A DNA stretch of 64,000 nucleotides, from assembly GCF_003813965.1 (NCBI RefSeq), contig NZ_CP033896.1, positions 2,294,001-2,358,000 of the forward strand, read 5' to 3'. The notes beneath the pieces were generated by a model. That model ran no database searches, was not told the DNA's origin, and was given only the letters and a program-made list of their open reading frames with translations. Both the position numbers and the translations under genes were made by a program. Positions 1-8,486 of the stretch are shown here, one piece after another. Origin of the DNA: Corynebacterium choanae (lineage in GTDB: Bacteria; Actinomycetota; Actinomycetes; Mycobacteriales; Mycobacteriaceae). Position 1 is the stretch's first letter, and each line of letters starts with the position of its first letter.

Positions 1-1099
1 TGGCAAGTTCGTGGGCGATATGGGTTTGGGCGCGGGTATACAGTGCCGCCGGGCGGGTGGCGTAGCGCTGCGGGGCACGTTCGTCGACAAGGTGGCGCAG
101 CCACGAGGCATCGGTGTGGCCAGGTGGAACAGCAACATTGGGAAGCTGGGGGGCGATGAGTTCGAGCGGAAAGCTGATCGAGGCCGCAAATTGGACAGTG
201 TGCTGCAGAAGTGCCGCGGTCTCGGGCATTGCCCGCAGCAGGGTGGCGCCGCCGCGGATCCATTGGCCGCCCATTGCAGGCAGATCACCCCGGTGAGTGG
301 TTAAATCTTCCCGCTCCCGGAGGGCATGTTTGGCGGCAGCGATATGGAGTTCGTCGCGGGTGGCAGCATTTGGCCGCGCGGAAACAATCATGGCTAAACC
401 GAATCGTTGCGCACATGCAGACAGCAGCCGAAAATTATCGTCATCAGTGGGGCTCATCGTGTACACATGACAGCACACAACTGATGCCGCTCCGAAGGCT
501 GCGACGAGCGTGTCGGCCGCATCAATCCAACTGGCATCCAAGAGCACATACACATCATCGCCAAGGGCTGCTGCTAGCTCCTCGAGTGGTGGATAGCAGG
601 TGCGGTCTTTCTCCCCGGCAGCCATGCGAGCACGGGCAATAACCTGTGAAAGCCGCTGATAACCGACCGGGCCGCGACATACCACTGGAAGAATGCCCAA
701 GGGGTGGGAAAGTTCCGCACCAAAAACCGTATCGATACCCACTTCGGCTGCGGCTTGGGCTACTTGCGCGGCACCATAGAAACCATCTCGGTCAAGTAAA
801 CCGATAGCGGTAAGGCCTTGTGCTTTTGCTGTCCGCACCATTGCCTCCGGGGTGGAAGCCCCGTAGAGAAAATGAAAACAGCTACTAGCCCACACTTCCG
901 CGAAGGGAACAGTTGACCCAGTTTTCGACGATGCACCACTAGCCTGTTCGTTCGAATCATCCCCATTTTCTAGGGAAGACTGCTCGCCAGAAGGCGTGCC
1001 TAAATATCGTGGGGAAAGTTTCCCTTTATAGGCTTGATCCAGTTCTTTCCAACTCAGCGACTCCCCATTAATTCCCACCGGTGTCGGCTGCCATCGCAT
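1..1099 (-). CDS. dnaE2: Error-prone DNA polymerase III alpha subunit DnaE2 (ImuC), N-terminal part
   Basis: Translesion polymerase of the SOS mutasome. The gene starts at the ATG at 1099 on the minus strand and runs off the left edge; about 366 codons are present with no stop. The N-terminus (MRWQPTPVG, then SWKELDQAYKGK) matches the DnaE2-specific leader, and the PHP domain begins near residue 57 with FAEVWASSCFHFLYGAS, followed by GLLDRDGFYGA and VFGAEL. Compared with the usual AELHxHSxxSFLDGAS and DHDG motifs, the metal-binding His residues of the PHP domain are replaced (W/S, and R in DRDG), so PHP-dependent activity is doubtful. The other ATG nearby (1094) is followed quickly by a stop, which fixes the start. 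A LexA-type site lies about 20 bp upstream. Its partners imuA' and imuB lie 5.5 kb away on the same strand. Confidence 0.9.
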   Translation of the reverse strand, partial: MRWQPTPVGINGESLSWKELDQAYKGKLSPRYLGTPSGEQSSLENGDDSNEQASGASSKTGSTVPFAEVWASSCFHFLYGASTPEAMVRTAKAQGLTAIGLLDRDGFYGAAQVAQAAAEVGIDTVFGAELSHPLGILPVVCRGPVGYQRLSQVIARARMAAGEKDRTCYPPLEELAAALGDDVYVLLDASWIDAADTLVAAFGAASVVCCHVYTMSPTDDDNFRLLSACAQRFGLAMIVSARPNAATRDELHIAAAKHALREREDLTTHRGDLPAMGGQWIRGGATLLRAMPETAALLQHTVQFAASISFPLELIAPQLPNVAVPPGHTDASWLRHLVDERAPQRYATRPAALYTRAQTHIAHELA

Positions 1100-1119
1100 G
1101 CGCAACAGCCTAGCGTTAG

Positions 1120-1135
1120 TCGAACATTTGCGCAA
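1120..1135 (-). promoter_or_regulatory. Probable LexA (SOS) box of dnaE2
   Basis: On the plus strand it reads TCGAACATTTGCGCAA. It matches the corynebacterial LexA consensus TCGAA(A/C)ANNTGTTCGA perfectly in the first half and partly in the second. On the minus strand a -10-like TATATT (1134-1139) sits at its edge, so bound LexA would cover the dnaE2 transcription start. The imuA' site shares the core CGAACATTTG. Confidence 0.6.
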
Positions 1136-1560
1136 TATAATCACCACTCCGCACACCGGTGAGTGTTCACAACCGCCACCGACCCCTGCCCAACCTTGCA
1201 AACCCGCCAGCGAAAGTAGCGCTTTCACCCATCCGCCTATCCATCAAGATTTGCTAGCTGCCATTCACCACCCCCACTCCCCCATTCAGGCAGCATGAGC
1301 CAGTACCGCAACAAAGAAAGTGAACCAAGCGGTTCAGTTTTTCCCGTAAACCCCCTTAGAAAATCGCAAACTAGACCGCTAGGTCACCCCCTGGCGACAC
1401 ACTGTGGGAAAGGACACACCATTGCTCACATGTTTCTAAAGTCACATCAATACCCGGGCGCGAACTGGCATTTTCCTACATTTTTCCCCTCGTCCAGACT
1501 TGCGGACAGGCAAAAATCGTCACCCAACCGTGCCCACATTCACCGCCAACTAGACCGAGC

Positions 1561-1589
1561 TGTACACAACTAATTGCGGGGTGCTACAT
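1561..1589 (+). promoter_or_regulatory. Putative metQ promoter
   Basis: TGTACA (1561-1566) and TACATT (1584-1589), 17 bp apart, resemble -35 and -10 elements. Transcription would begin just before the McbR-like operator at 1603-1618. The assignment is by eye and the -35 match is modest. Confidence 0.35.
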
Positions 1590-1602
1590 TCTCAGCAAGC
1601 AA

Positions 1603-1618
1603 TAGAAAGCTCTGTCTA
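1603..1618 (+). promoter_or_regulatory. McbR-like operator upstream of metQ
   Basis: TAGAA-N6-GTCTA matches 9 of 10 positions of the McbR consensus TAGAC-N6-GTCTA known from C. glutamicum. McbR is the S-adenosylhomocysteine-responsive repressor of methionine/cysteine genes, including methionine uptake. The site lies 18 bp before the metQ ATG and just downstream of a plausible -10, a good position for repression. Confidence 0.65.
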
Positions 1619-1636
1619 GAAATTGAGGTTAATCCC

Positions 1637-2548
1637 ATGAACATCCGTCGTAACACCGCCGTCGCCAGCGCCGCCCTCGTAGCCGCCGTGTCCCTGGCTG
1701 CCTGCTCCTCCGATAGCGCCGAGACCACCACTTCAAGCGCCTCCAGCGCTGCCGCTGAAGCCACCAGCAAAATCACTATCGGCACCACCGACGCGTCCAA
1801 GTCTGCCTGGCAGGTCTTCGAACAAGAAGCTAAAGATCAAGGCATTGAACTCAACGTTGTATCCTTCAACGACTACACCGTGCCCAACAAAGCCCTGTCT
1901 GAAGGCCAAATCGACGTCAACCTCTTCCAGCATCTGAAGTTCCTGTCGGAATATAATGCCAACACCGGCGACAACCTTGTACCAGTCGGCGCCACCGAAA
2001 TCGTGCCATTGGCGCTGTTTTGGAAAGACCACGACGACCTGACCGGCATCGAAGGCCAGACCATCGTCATTCCATCGGATCCATCCAACCAGGGTCGCGC
2101 AATCAACGTGCTCAAGCAGGTTGGCCTGGTCACTTTGAAAGACGACAACCTGATCACCCCTTCCCCTGCCGACATTGACGATGCACAGTCGAAGGTTACT
2201 GTTACCCCAGTTGACGCGGCACAAACCCCGGCAGCCTACGGCGAAGGCCGGCCTGCGATCATCAACAACACCTATCTTGGCCGGGCAAATATCGATCCGA
2301 AGACCGCAGTGGCACAGGATGATCCGGCAGCCCCTGAAGCTGAACCGTACATCAACGCCTTCGTCACCACCGAAGACCGCAAAGACGATCCGACCATCTT
2401 GAAGCTGGTAGAGATCTGGCACTCGGCACCAGTCCAGGAAGCCAACGAAGCAGATTCTAAGGGCACCTCGGTATCGGTGACCGGCGACAACGCCAAGCTA
2501 CAGCCAATCCTTGATCGTCTCGTTGACAACCTGAAAAACAGCAAGTAG
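1637..2548 (+). CDS. metQ: Methionine ABC transporter substrate-binding lipoprotein MetQ
   Basis: Binds methionine outside the cell and delivers it to MetI/MetN. The start at 1637 gives MNIRRNTAVASAALVAA followed by the lipobox LAAC, so it is a membrane-anchored lipoprotein of 303 residues. A start 21 codons upstream would bury the signal peptide and is rejected. The mature part has the NlpA/MetQ fold signatures (ITIGTTDASKSAWQVF, FNDYTVPNKALSEGQIDVN, LFQHLKFLSEYN). It is the first gene of metQ-metN-metI, and a 180-bp gap with two hairpins separates it from metN, which would let the binding protein be made in excess. A McbR-like operator precedes it. Confidence 0.93.
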   Translation: MNIRRNTAVASAALVAAVSLAACSSDSAETTTSSASSAAAEATSKITIGTTDASKSAWQVFEQEAKDQGIELNVVSFNDYTVPNKALSEGQIDVNLFQHLKFLSEYNANTGDNLVPVGATEIVPLALFWKDHDDLTGIEGQTIVIPSDPSNQGRAINVLKQVGLVTLKDDNLITPSPADIDDAQSKVTVTPVDAAQTPAAYGEGRPAIINNTYLGRANIDPKTAVAQDDPAAPEAEPYINAFVTTEDRKDDPTILKLVEIWHSAPVQEANEADSKGTSVSVTGDNAKLQPILDRLVDNLKNSK

Positions 2549-2560
2549 TCAAGACTGATC

Positions 2561-2600
2561 CTGCGGTGAGCCTAGTGCTTGCAATCACGGCTCACCGCAG
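2561..2600 (+). promoter_or_regulatory. Hairpin after metQ (mRNA stabiliser candidate)
   Basis: CTGCGGTGAGCC (2561-2572) pairs perfectly with GGCTCACCGCAG (2589-2600) around a 16-nt loop. No T-run follows, so it looks like a 3'-end stabilising or processing hairpin rather than a terminator. Confidence 0.55.
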
Positions 2601-2622
2601 CAATCGCTTTCCACCATGCTGC

Positions 2623-2673
2623 AACGCTCCCGCCAGCGCCGCCCACCACGGGCATACCGCGGGGAGCGTTTTA
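2623..2673 (+). terminator. Attenuator-like hairpin between metQ and metN
   Basis: AACGCTCCC (2623-2631) pairs with GGGAGCGTT (2662-2670), followed by TTT. It resembles a partial intrinsic terminator that would lower metN-metI expression relative to metQ. Confidence 0.5.
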
Positions 2674-2728
2674 GCATGAACAAGCCCCATCGTTTTTTCA
2701 ACTCATCTACACCAAGCGAGGCGGATTC

Positions 2729-3769
2729 GTGACAAACATCCAACCGCGCACCGGTACCCGCGTGGAGTTTCAAGGCGTCACCAAAGTCTTTTCCTCCGGC
2801 AATACCAGCGTCACAGCCCTAGACAATATTGATCTTGTCGTTGAACCCGGCGAAATTTTGGGCGTCATCGGCTATTCCGGTGCCGGGAAATCCACCCTTG
2901 TCCGCATGATCAACGGATTAGACACCCCAACCTCGGGGAAGCTCCTGCTCGACGGCACCAACATTGTCGGCATGCCAGAGAAACAAATCCGCAGCTTGCG
3001 CCGCAATATCGGGATGATTTTCCAACAATTCAACCTGATGCGTTCACGAACCGCGGCAGGCAATATCGCCTATCCGTTGAAACTCGCCGGCATGCCTAAA
3101 GAGCAACGTCAGCAGCGGGTCGCCGAACTTCTCGACTTTGTTGGCCTTTCCGATCGGGGCGGGAACTATCCCGAACAGCTCTCCGGTGGCCAAAAACAGC
3201 GTGTCGGCATTGCCCGGGCACTCGCCACCAACCCCACGCTGCTGCTGTGCGATGAGGCAACCTCAGCACTCGACCCGGAAACTACCCATGATGTGTTGGC
3301 GTTGCTGCGGCGAGTCAACCAAGAACTTGGCATCACCATTGTGGTCATCACCCACGAGATGGATGTGGTGCGATCGATCGCCGACAAAGTCGCGGTGATG
3401 GAAAACGGGAAAGTGGTGGAATTCGGCGACGTTTACCAGGTGTTCTCTGCCCCGAAAACACAGGTTGCTGCACGATTTGTGGCAACAACACTGCGCAACA
3501 CCCCAGATCAGATCGAAGCTGACGAGCTGCTCGCCGGTGACGGTCGCCTCTTTACCATTAATCTCACCGAACACAGTGGCTTTTTCACCGCTGCAGCCGA
3601 AGCCCGCAGCCAAGGGGTGTCGATCAATATTGTGCACGGCGGCATTACGACGCTCAAACATCAAAGCTTCGGCAAGATTACCGTTCGCCTCACCGGCGAT
3701 CCGGAGGTAATCGAAACCTTCTATCAGCGCTTGCAGCGCACCACCGAGTGTGAGGAGATTCTGCGATGA
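2729..3769 (+). CDS. metN: Methionine ABC transporter ATP-binding protein MetN
   Basis: ATPase that powers methionine import; works as a dimer with MetI. 346 residues from a GTG start. Walker [10 protein letters not shown] at about 48-56, signature LSGGQ at 151-155, Walker B LLLCDEAT near 172-179 and the switch His in THEMD near 209. The C-terminal ~80 residues form the NIL regulatory domain that binds methionine in this family and allows feedback inhibition. The stop overlaps the metI start by 4 bases (ATGA), so the two are translationally coupled. Upstream lie two intercistronic hairpins. Confidence 0.95.
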   Translation: MTNIQPRTGTRVEFQGVTKVFSSGNTSVTALDNIDLVVEPGEILGVIGYSGAGKSTLVRMINGLDTPTSGKLLLDGTNIVGMPEKQIRSLRRNIGMIFQQFNLMRSRTAAGNIAYPLKLAGMPKEQRQQRVAELLDFVGLSDRGGNYPEQLSGGQKQRVGIARALATNPTLLLCDEATSALDPETTHDVLALLRRVNQELGITIVVITHEMDVVRSIADKVAVMENGKVVEFGDVYQVFSAPKTQVAARFVATTLRNTPDQIEADELLAGDGRLFTINLTEHSGFFTAAAEARSQGVSINIVHGGITTLKHQSFGKITVRLTGDPEVIETFYQRLQRTTECEEILR

Positions 3770-4446
3770 CCACCACGATGCTTGCTGCAGCGAACTGGGA
3801 TAATCTTCGGCCACGCTTCTTTGAAGCGATCACCACCACGCTCTATATGGTGTCAATCACCATGGTGGTCGGTGGACTGCTCGGCCTAATCATCGGCACG
3901 TTGCTCTACACCACCCGGGATCAGGGCATTTTACGCAATAAAGCGCTCTACACGGTGCTGAACTTTATTGTGAACTTTGTGCGGCCTATTCCTTTTATTA
4001 TTTTGATTGCCGCACTAGGGCCGGTCACCCGGTCGGTGGTGGGTACCACTATCGGTACGAATGCTGCTGTGTTTGTGATGTCGATTGCGGCAACCTTTGG
4101 CGTGTCCCGTATCGTTGAGCAGAACTTGGTTGCAATCGATCCTGGCGTGATCGAGGCTGCCCGGGCCATGGGCGCTTCCCCACTGAAAATCATCACATCG
4201 GTGATTATTCCGGAAGCGCTAGGCCCCTTGGTGCTCGGCTATACCTTTATATTTATTGCAGTCACCGACATGTCCGCGATGGCTGGCTATATTGGCGGCG
4301 GTGGCCTGGGGAACTTCGCTATCACCTACGGTTACCAAGCCTTCCAGTGGGAGGTCACCTTGGTGGCGACTGCTGCGATTATTGTTATCGTGCAAATCGC
4401 ACAGCTCTTCGGCAACTGGCTGTCGAAGAAGATTCTGCGCCGCTAA
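3766..4446 (+). CDS. metI: Methionine ABC transporter permease MetI
   Basis: Membrane channel of the MetQNI importer. 226 residues with about five hydrophobic segments and the EAA loop (EAARAMGASPLKIITSVIIPEA, about 130-151) that docks on MetN. The size and the C-terminal GGGLGNFAITYGYQAFQ block are typical of MetI. It is translationally coupled to metN and is the last gene of the operon; a strong intrinsic terminator follows. Confidence 0.95.
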   Translation: MTTTMLAAANWDNLRPRFFEAITTTLYMVSITMVVGGLLGLIIGTLLYTTRDQGILRNKALYTVLNFIVNFVRPIPFIILIAALGPVTRSVVGTTIGTNAAVFVMSIAATFGVSRIVEQNLVAIDPGVIEAARAMGASPLKIITSVIIPEALGPLVLGYTFIFIAVTDMSAMAGYIGGGGLGNFAITYGYQAFQWEVTLVATAAIIVIVQIAQLFGNWLSKKILRR

Positions 4447-4560
4447 TCGAGCACAGCCCCTCGGCTCCCCGCATTCCTTGGTGGCCTGGGATCGTAAATC
4501 CCTCACCACGGAGTGTCTGGGGTACGGCTCAATCCGGCCGCACATGTGGTGCAGACAGCA

Positions 4561-4591
4561 AGCCCAGCAGATTATTCTGCTGGGCTTTTTC
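4561..4591 (+). terminator. metQNI terminator
   Basis: Perfect 10-bp stem AGCCCAGCAG / CTGCTGGGCT with a 6-nt loop, followed directly by a run of five T. It lies 115 bp after metI and before the next plus-strand gene. Confidence 0.9.
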
Positions 4592-4692
4592 TATGCCTGG
4601 GTTACAACATCACAACAATTGCCCCACAATTGGCGTGTAACGCTGTTAACCATTGGCGAAAGCGTAGGAAGCCCGGATAGGGTGGGAGATCT

Positions 4693-5352
4693 ATGAGTAC
4701 CACACGTATCGCGCCTCACCGACTGCATCGTCTTGCCGCTGTGCTTCTTGCAACGAGCTGTGCGGTGAGCGCATGCGTTATTACTACTCCCCAGCCATCG
4801 CCGCTGCAAAGCACCTCGACTAGCGAGTCTATTGCACCGGAACAATCCACTACCAACGATGGTGCTCCACCAACTGGAAACGCTGACGACACTAATGCCG
4901 GATTGCCGCCGCTGGGAACCGCGAATGTGGAGGAAAAAATCCAGCGTCCCGAACCGCCAGCAGATCTCAACGTGACGAATGTTCGTATCGGCACCCATGA
5001 CACCTTCGACCGGATAGTGTTTGATTTCACCGGTGCCGGAACTCCGGGCTGGTTTGTGCGCTACACGAAGGATCCCACAGCGCAGGGCAGCGGCAAACCG
5101 GTGCATATCGCCGGCGACACGTTTTTAGAGGTGAATATTGACGGTGTTGCTTATCCGTTTGAAGTCGGCGAAGCACCGAAAATATTTGATATCACCGACC
5201 CACCGGGCACACTGATCTCAGAGATCGATGACGTCAGCATATTTGAAGGCAGGCAGCAGTTCATGATCGGCCTTTCCGGCGGCGAACATCCTTACTCGGT
5301 ACAAGTACTGAACAACCCAACCAGGCTTGTCATCGACATTTTGCAGCAGTAA
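4693..5352 (+). CDS. AMIN-like domain lipoprotein
   Basis: 219 residues. An N-terminal signal ends in the lipobox-like VSAC (cysteine near residue 28), followed by a Ser/Thr/Pro/Glu-rich stretch of about 60 residues. The C-terminal part (NVTNVRIGTHDTFDRIVFDF, GWFVRYTKDP, LNNPTRLVIDILQQ) fits the AMIN-like beta fold found in many actinobacterial lipoproteins; AMIN domains bind cell-wall components. It stands alone between two terminator-bounded units. The function is unknown; a cell-envelope role is inferred from the family. Confidence 0.75.
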   Translation: MSTTRIAPHRLHRLAAVLLATSCAVSACVITTPQPSPLQSTSTSESIAPEQSTTNDGAPPTGNADDTNAGLPPLGTANVEEKIQRPEPPADLNVTNVRIGTHDTFDRIVFDFTGAGTPGWFVRYTKDPTAQGSGKPVHIAGDTFLEVNIDGVAYPFEVGEAPKIFDITDPPGTLISEIDDVSIFEGRQQFMIGLSGGEHPYSVQVLNNPTRLVIDILQQ

Positions 5353-5874
5353 CCGACCATGCCCTGTTCGACTAGCGCGAGCAAATAAGGCGCTGCTACA
5401 CCACGCGATCATCGCGCAGGCGACTGCTGTTACCCCGGGATCCGACTGGCATCTGCATACAATTCGGTATTGTGGCAAGAACCACAGAGCTTCAGCTGCC
5501 GTGACAAATCCCGTTTTTTCCTTGTTCATTGGCACATTGGTTTTCTCAGCAAATTTTTGCGGAGCAAGCTGGCTTTTTCTTCCTAAAACAGCACAACTTC
5601 TTCACATCTGCTCAGATCAACGAATGGCGCACAGGTACCTAGCCACATGGGCTACAGGAAGAAAAAGCTTGCCAATATTACATCCAGTACGTAACAATGT
5701 GTGCGTTGGTTGCGACGTAGTAACCAAGACCGCAGGATGCTGCGGTGCGCTAGTCCACTGGCACTGCTGCAGGTACCGAGTATCGGAACTGTAGCAACTT
5801 GGCTAGCGACAACAACGCGTACAGTGTTGTTGCGTCAAAGCTCATTTCCTCAAATATATGTAAGGATGAATTCT
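5353..5874 (+). other. Intergenic region before the secreted protein gene
   Basis: 522 bp with no convincing gene. It ends with an inverted repeat CAACAAC-N9-GTTGTTG (5810-5832) just upstream of the ribosome-binding site of the next gene, which may be an operator or a leader hairpin. Nothing else was recognised. Confidence 0.45.
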
Positions 5875-6435
5875 ATGCGTATTCGCAAGTTCACCGCTGC
5901 TATTGCAACTGCTACTGTTCTGTCCGCTGGTTTCGCTACCCCTGCTTTCGCTGAGGAAAACCTTCCGGCCGTCTGCGACCCTCAGAACGATGGCGACAGC
6001 CGCAGCGATGAATGCAAGGAAGCTATCGCTGAGCAGGAAAAGGATGGTTCTAAAGAAGACAACCAAGATCCTGCTGAAAACGACGAGACCCCTGCTGAAA
6101 ACGCTAACCAGGGCAACAACGACTTCCTGGGCGGCCTGAAGGATAAGCTGTCCTCCAATAATGGCAACGACAGCAGCTCCAAGGGTCTGAGCAGCAAGAA
6201 TCAGTCTGCCACCGATGCGACTGAAGGCGACGAGAACACCGCCACCGCCGACAAGAACTCCTCCAACAACAACATCGACCTCACCTCCTCCAACGGCCGT
6301 CAGGAAGGTAGCAGCAAGTCTGTTATCGGCGTTGTCGCTGCTCTCGGTGTGCTCGGTGCTATCGTTGCTTGGCTGACCGGCGCCCTGGTTATCCCAGGCC
6401 TGCCTGCACCAGTTATCCCAGGTCTGCCTCACTAA
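5875..6435 (+). CDS. Secreted acidic Asn/Ser-rich protein with hydrophobic C-terminal tail
   Basis: 186 residues from the ATG at 5875. AAGGA lies 8 bases before it, and the ATG at 5866 would be too close to that site. A signal peptide ends at TPAFA, followed by a low-complexity region rich in Asp, Glu, Asn and Ser with a conserved-looking Cys pair (VCDPQNDGDSRSDEC). The end has a membrane-like segment (SVIGVVAALGVLGAIVAWL) and then a repeated VIPGLP motif before the stop. There is no LPXTG. It looks like an envelope-anchored spacer protein; no known family was recognised. The architecture (acidic spacer plus a GLG-rich hydrophobic tail) recalls the large protein at 32179-36498. Confidence 0.75.
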   Translation: MRIRKFTAAIATATVLSAGFATPAFAEENLPAVCDPQNDGDSRSDECKEAIAEQEKDGSKEDNQDPAENDETPAENANQGNNDFLGGLKDKLSSNNGNDSSSKGLSSKNQSATDATEGDENTATADKNSSNNNIDLTSSNGRQEGSSKSVIGVVAALGVLGAIVAWLTGALVIPGLPAPVIPGLPH

Positions 6436-6562
6436 TCAGCACATTACTGCTGACAGCAGTATTTGCTCGTCAACTACTGTGTGTTCACCCGTAGCTCACA
6501 GCCTAGTTTGACCGCATTGCATATCTGTTTGCGGGAGCTTACCTATTCGATTAGCTCCCGCC

Positions 6563-6616
6563 CCCCGGGTTGGTTGATCATTCTGCTTGAGAATTGATCG
6601 ATCAACCCGGGGTTTT
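6563..6616 (+). terminator. Terminator of the secreted protein gene
   Basis: CCCCGGGTT (6563-6571) pairs with AACCCGGGG (6604-6612), extended by GTTGATC / GATCGATC pairing and followed by TTTT. It lies between convergent genes, with the T-run on the plus strand. Confidence 0.8.
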
Positions 6617-6619
6617 GTG

Positions 6620-8314
6620 TTAGCAATATGAGGCTTCGATCTGCCACATATTGTTTTGCCACACCAACAGCCACGCAAATAATGCTGCCGGCTGTTCTTG
6701 TTCGTGCCCACTGATCTGTAGCCTCGCGAGACGTTGCGGCTGTGCAGTCCACCACAGCGTGTCCACGGGCCACGGCCCAGCCCAGCCGGTGATCGTGAAT
6801 TCCTGGTCACAGTAGCGGGCGTGCACTGGTCTGCCAGCCAGTAAAGCTTCCACAGTGACAAACACTTCCCGGCCAGCAGCATCCAGCAGCACTACCCGAT
6901 TCGTTGAAAGTGTCCGATCGACACGTGCCGCTGGCAGTGGGGCAGGAATTTTCCCCGCCCAACGCCGTGATACTTGGCTTGTGTGCTTGTCGGCGGGCGC
7001 TTCGCCCCAGGGAAGTGTTTGCAGTCGTTCCACTGGGCTGATACCGCCAGCGTGATACACCCCTTCAACAGCCTCTATGCCCAGTAGCGTTTGTACCCGG
7101 TTTACTGCCGCTGCCGCTTGGCTGCTGTTGGAAGTGTGCTGAGCAAAAAGTCCTTCCCCATGATCAGGAGCGGAAATCTCCACGGGAGAAAGCACGATAC
7201 TGGTGATCCCCCAGAGTCCACTATCGTCACCGGTTTGCTCGTCGCTCTTACCCGGCTGCGCGTCGACAACTGCCTGGGGGTGAACGCCGCGTTTGGTCAA
7301 CCATGTATCAAGCTGCCAGCGAATCCGGTCAGCAGTAGTGGTTTCAGTTAATGGTTCTCTGGTGCGCCACAGCCGTTCAATGGTGATCTCACCGGAAGGA
7401 GTACGGCACTCCATGGTGACTTGCAACCGCTGACACACCATCGCTGCTGCCGACAGCTGTGTATGGAGTCGATCCGCAAGGCTTCGGGCAAGAAAAGCAG
7501 CCTCATCAACCCGAGTGATCGGCTGTGGACAATCATAAGTGACCGTGAAGTCGGCTTGAGGCAGCGCCGGATGGACACGGCGCTGGTCGTTGCCAGCAGC
7601 GATGGTATAACAGCGCATACCAGGCTGCCCGAAACGGGTAGTAACTGCAGCGGCATCAATTGCGGTGAGATCACCACAGGTTCGAACACCCACATCGTAG
7701 AGTTGCCCCACAGTAGTTGGGTCAACTTCTAACGCAGTTTCTGCAAGCAGCTGAGTGATGGGCTGCTCGGCTAGGAATTGTTGCTCGTCGCTCGGCTGTA
7801 GCAATCGGTTTGCCCGGGCGGCAAGCAGCGCTGTAGTCATAGTCGTCGCAAGACCGCAGCGAAGATCAATTCCTGGGAGGCTTGCCGCATCGAGTAGACG
7901 TTGTGTCGCATGATCAAGACCACCCCAAAATCGTGCTGCCCGATAAATATCAACTACCACAAGCCCTGGTCGCAAAATTTCTAACGATGCCACCACATCC
8001 TCGAGGGCAGCGACAACTGTTTCAAACGCTGCATAGTCACGTGATTCATCCCAAGGACACACGACCAGATCTGGGCAAAGCGCTTGGGCGGCACGAATAT
8101 TCATCCCCCGTGCTATGCCTTGTTGTCGTGCGGACGCCCCACAGGCAGCAATAGTATGCCGCGCCCGTCCCTGCCCACTCACAGCAATCACTGCTGTGGC
8201 AGGATGCTGCTGTTGGAGATGCACGGCCTGCACCGGCCAGTCAGGAAACCATAATGCAAGTTTGCTCGATGCCCGCAGCGTGATGTTCCCATCAGGAAGA
8301 CTGCTGTTTTCCAT
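6620..8314 (-). CDS. imuB: ImuB, inactive Y-family polymerase-like mutasome adaptor
   Basis: Hub protein that links DnaE2 to the beta clamp during mutagenic repair; Y-family in fold but lacking polymerase catalytic residues. 564 residues from an ATG. The N-terminus LALWFPDWPVQAV replaces the catalytic HVDMDAF of active Y-family enzymes, and VVVDIYRAARFWGG replaces SIDEAYLD. The finger and little-finger regions follow (GLATTMTTALLAARAN, GVRTCGDLTAID). The C-terminal ~200 residues include the segment GVYHAGGISPVERLQTLPW and the Trp-rich tail. It lies downstream of imuA' (172 bp apart, same strand), forming the SOS cassette. Confidence 0.92.
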   Translation of the reverse strand: MENSSLPDGNITLRASSKLALWFPDWPVQAVHLQQQHPATAVIAVSGQGRARHTIAACGASARQQGIARGMNIRAAQALCPDLVVCPWDESRDYAAFETVVAALEDVVASLEILRPGLVVVDIYRAARFWGGLDHATQRLLDAASLPGIDLRCGLATTMTTALLAARANRLLQPSDEQQFLAEQPITQLLAETALEVDPTTVGQLYDVGVRTCGDLTAIDAAAVTTRFGQPGMRCYTIAAGNDQRRVHPALPQADFTVTYDCPQPITRVDEAAFLARSLADRLHTQLSAAAMVCQRLQVTMECRTPSGEITIERLWRTREPLTETTTADRIRWQLDTWLTKRGVHPQAVVDAQPGKSDEQTGDDSGLWGITSIVLSPVEISAPDHGEGLFAQHTSNSSQAAAAVNRVQTLLGIEAVEGVYHAGGISPVERLQTLPWGEAPADKHTSQVSRRWAGKIPAPLPAARVDRTLSTNRVVLLDAAGREVFVTVEALLAGRPVHARYCDQEFTITGWAGPWPVDTLWWTAQPQRLARLQISGHEQEQPAALFAWLLVWQNNMWQIEASYC

Positions 8315-8486
8315 CTGTTGCCTTCCGCCTGTTGCACATGGGTGTATTCCACCATGTGCTCGTTGCTGTCATCACTGAACTATCCGTCTTGTGACTGCCC
8401 GGGAATCTTCATCTCTTTTTCTGGGGCATGCCGTATTCGTGTGCGGTGCAGCGTTTCGGTGTCATTGTTCAACATAGGCAACGACG

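Larger units (their letters stand above)
1100..1636. other. dnaE2-metQ divergent intergenic region
   Basis: 537 bp without a credible gene; the short frames here are compositionally unlike coding sequence. It holds the dnaE2 LexA box, two weaker McbR-like half-matched sites (TAGAC-N6-GTCAC at 1372-1387 and TAGAC-N6-GTACA at 1551-1566) and the metQ promoter with its main operator. Confidence 0.6.

Noticed and set aside
1733..2422. 229-codon minus-strand frame over metQ
   Set aside because: Antisense shadow of metQ, whose lipobox and family motifs are unambiguous.
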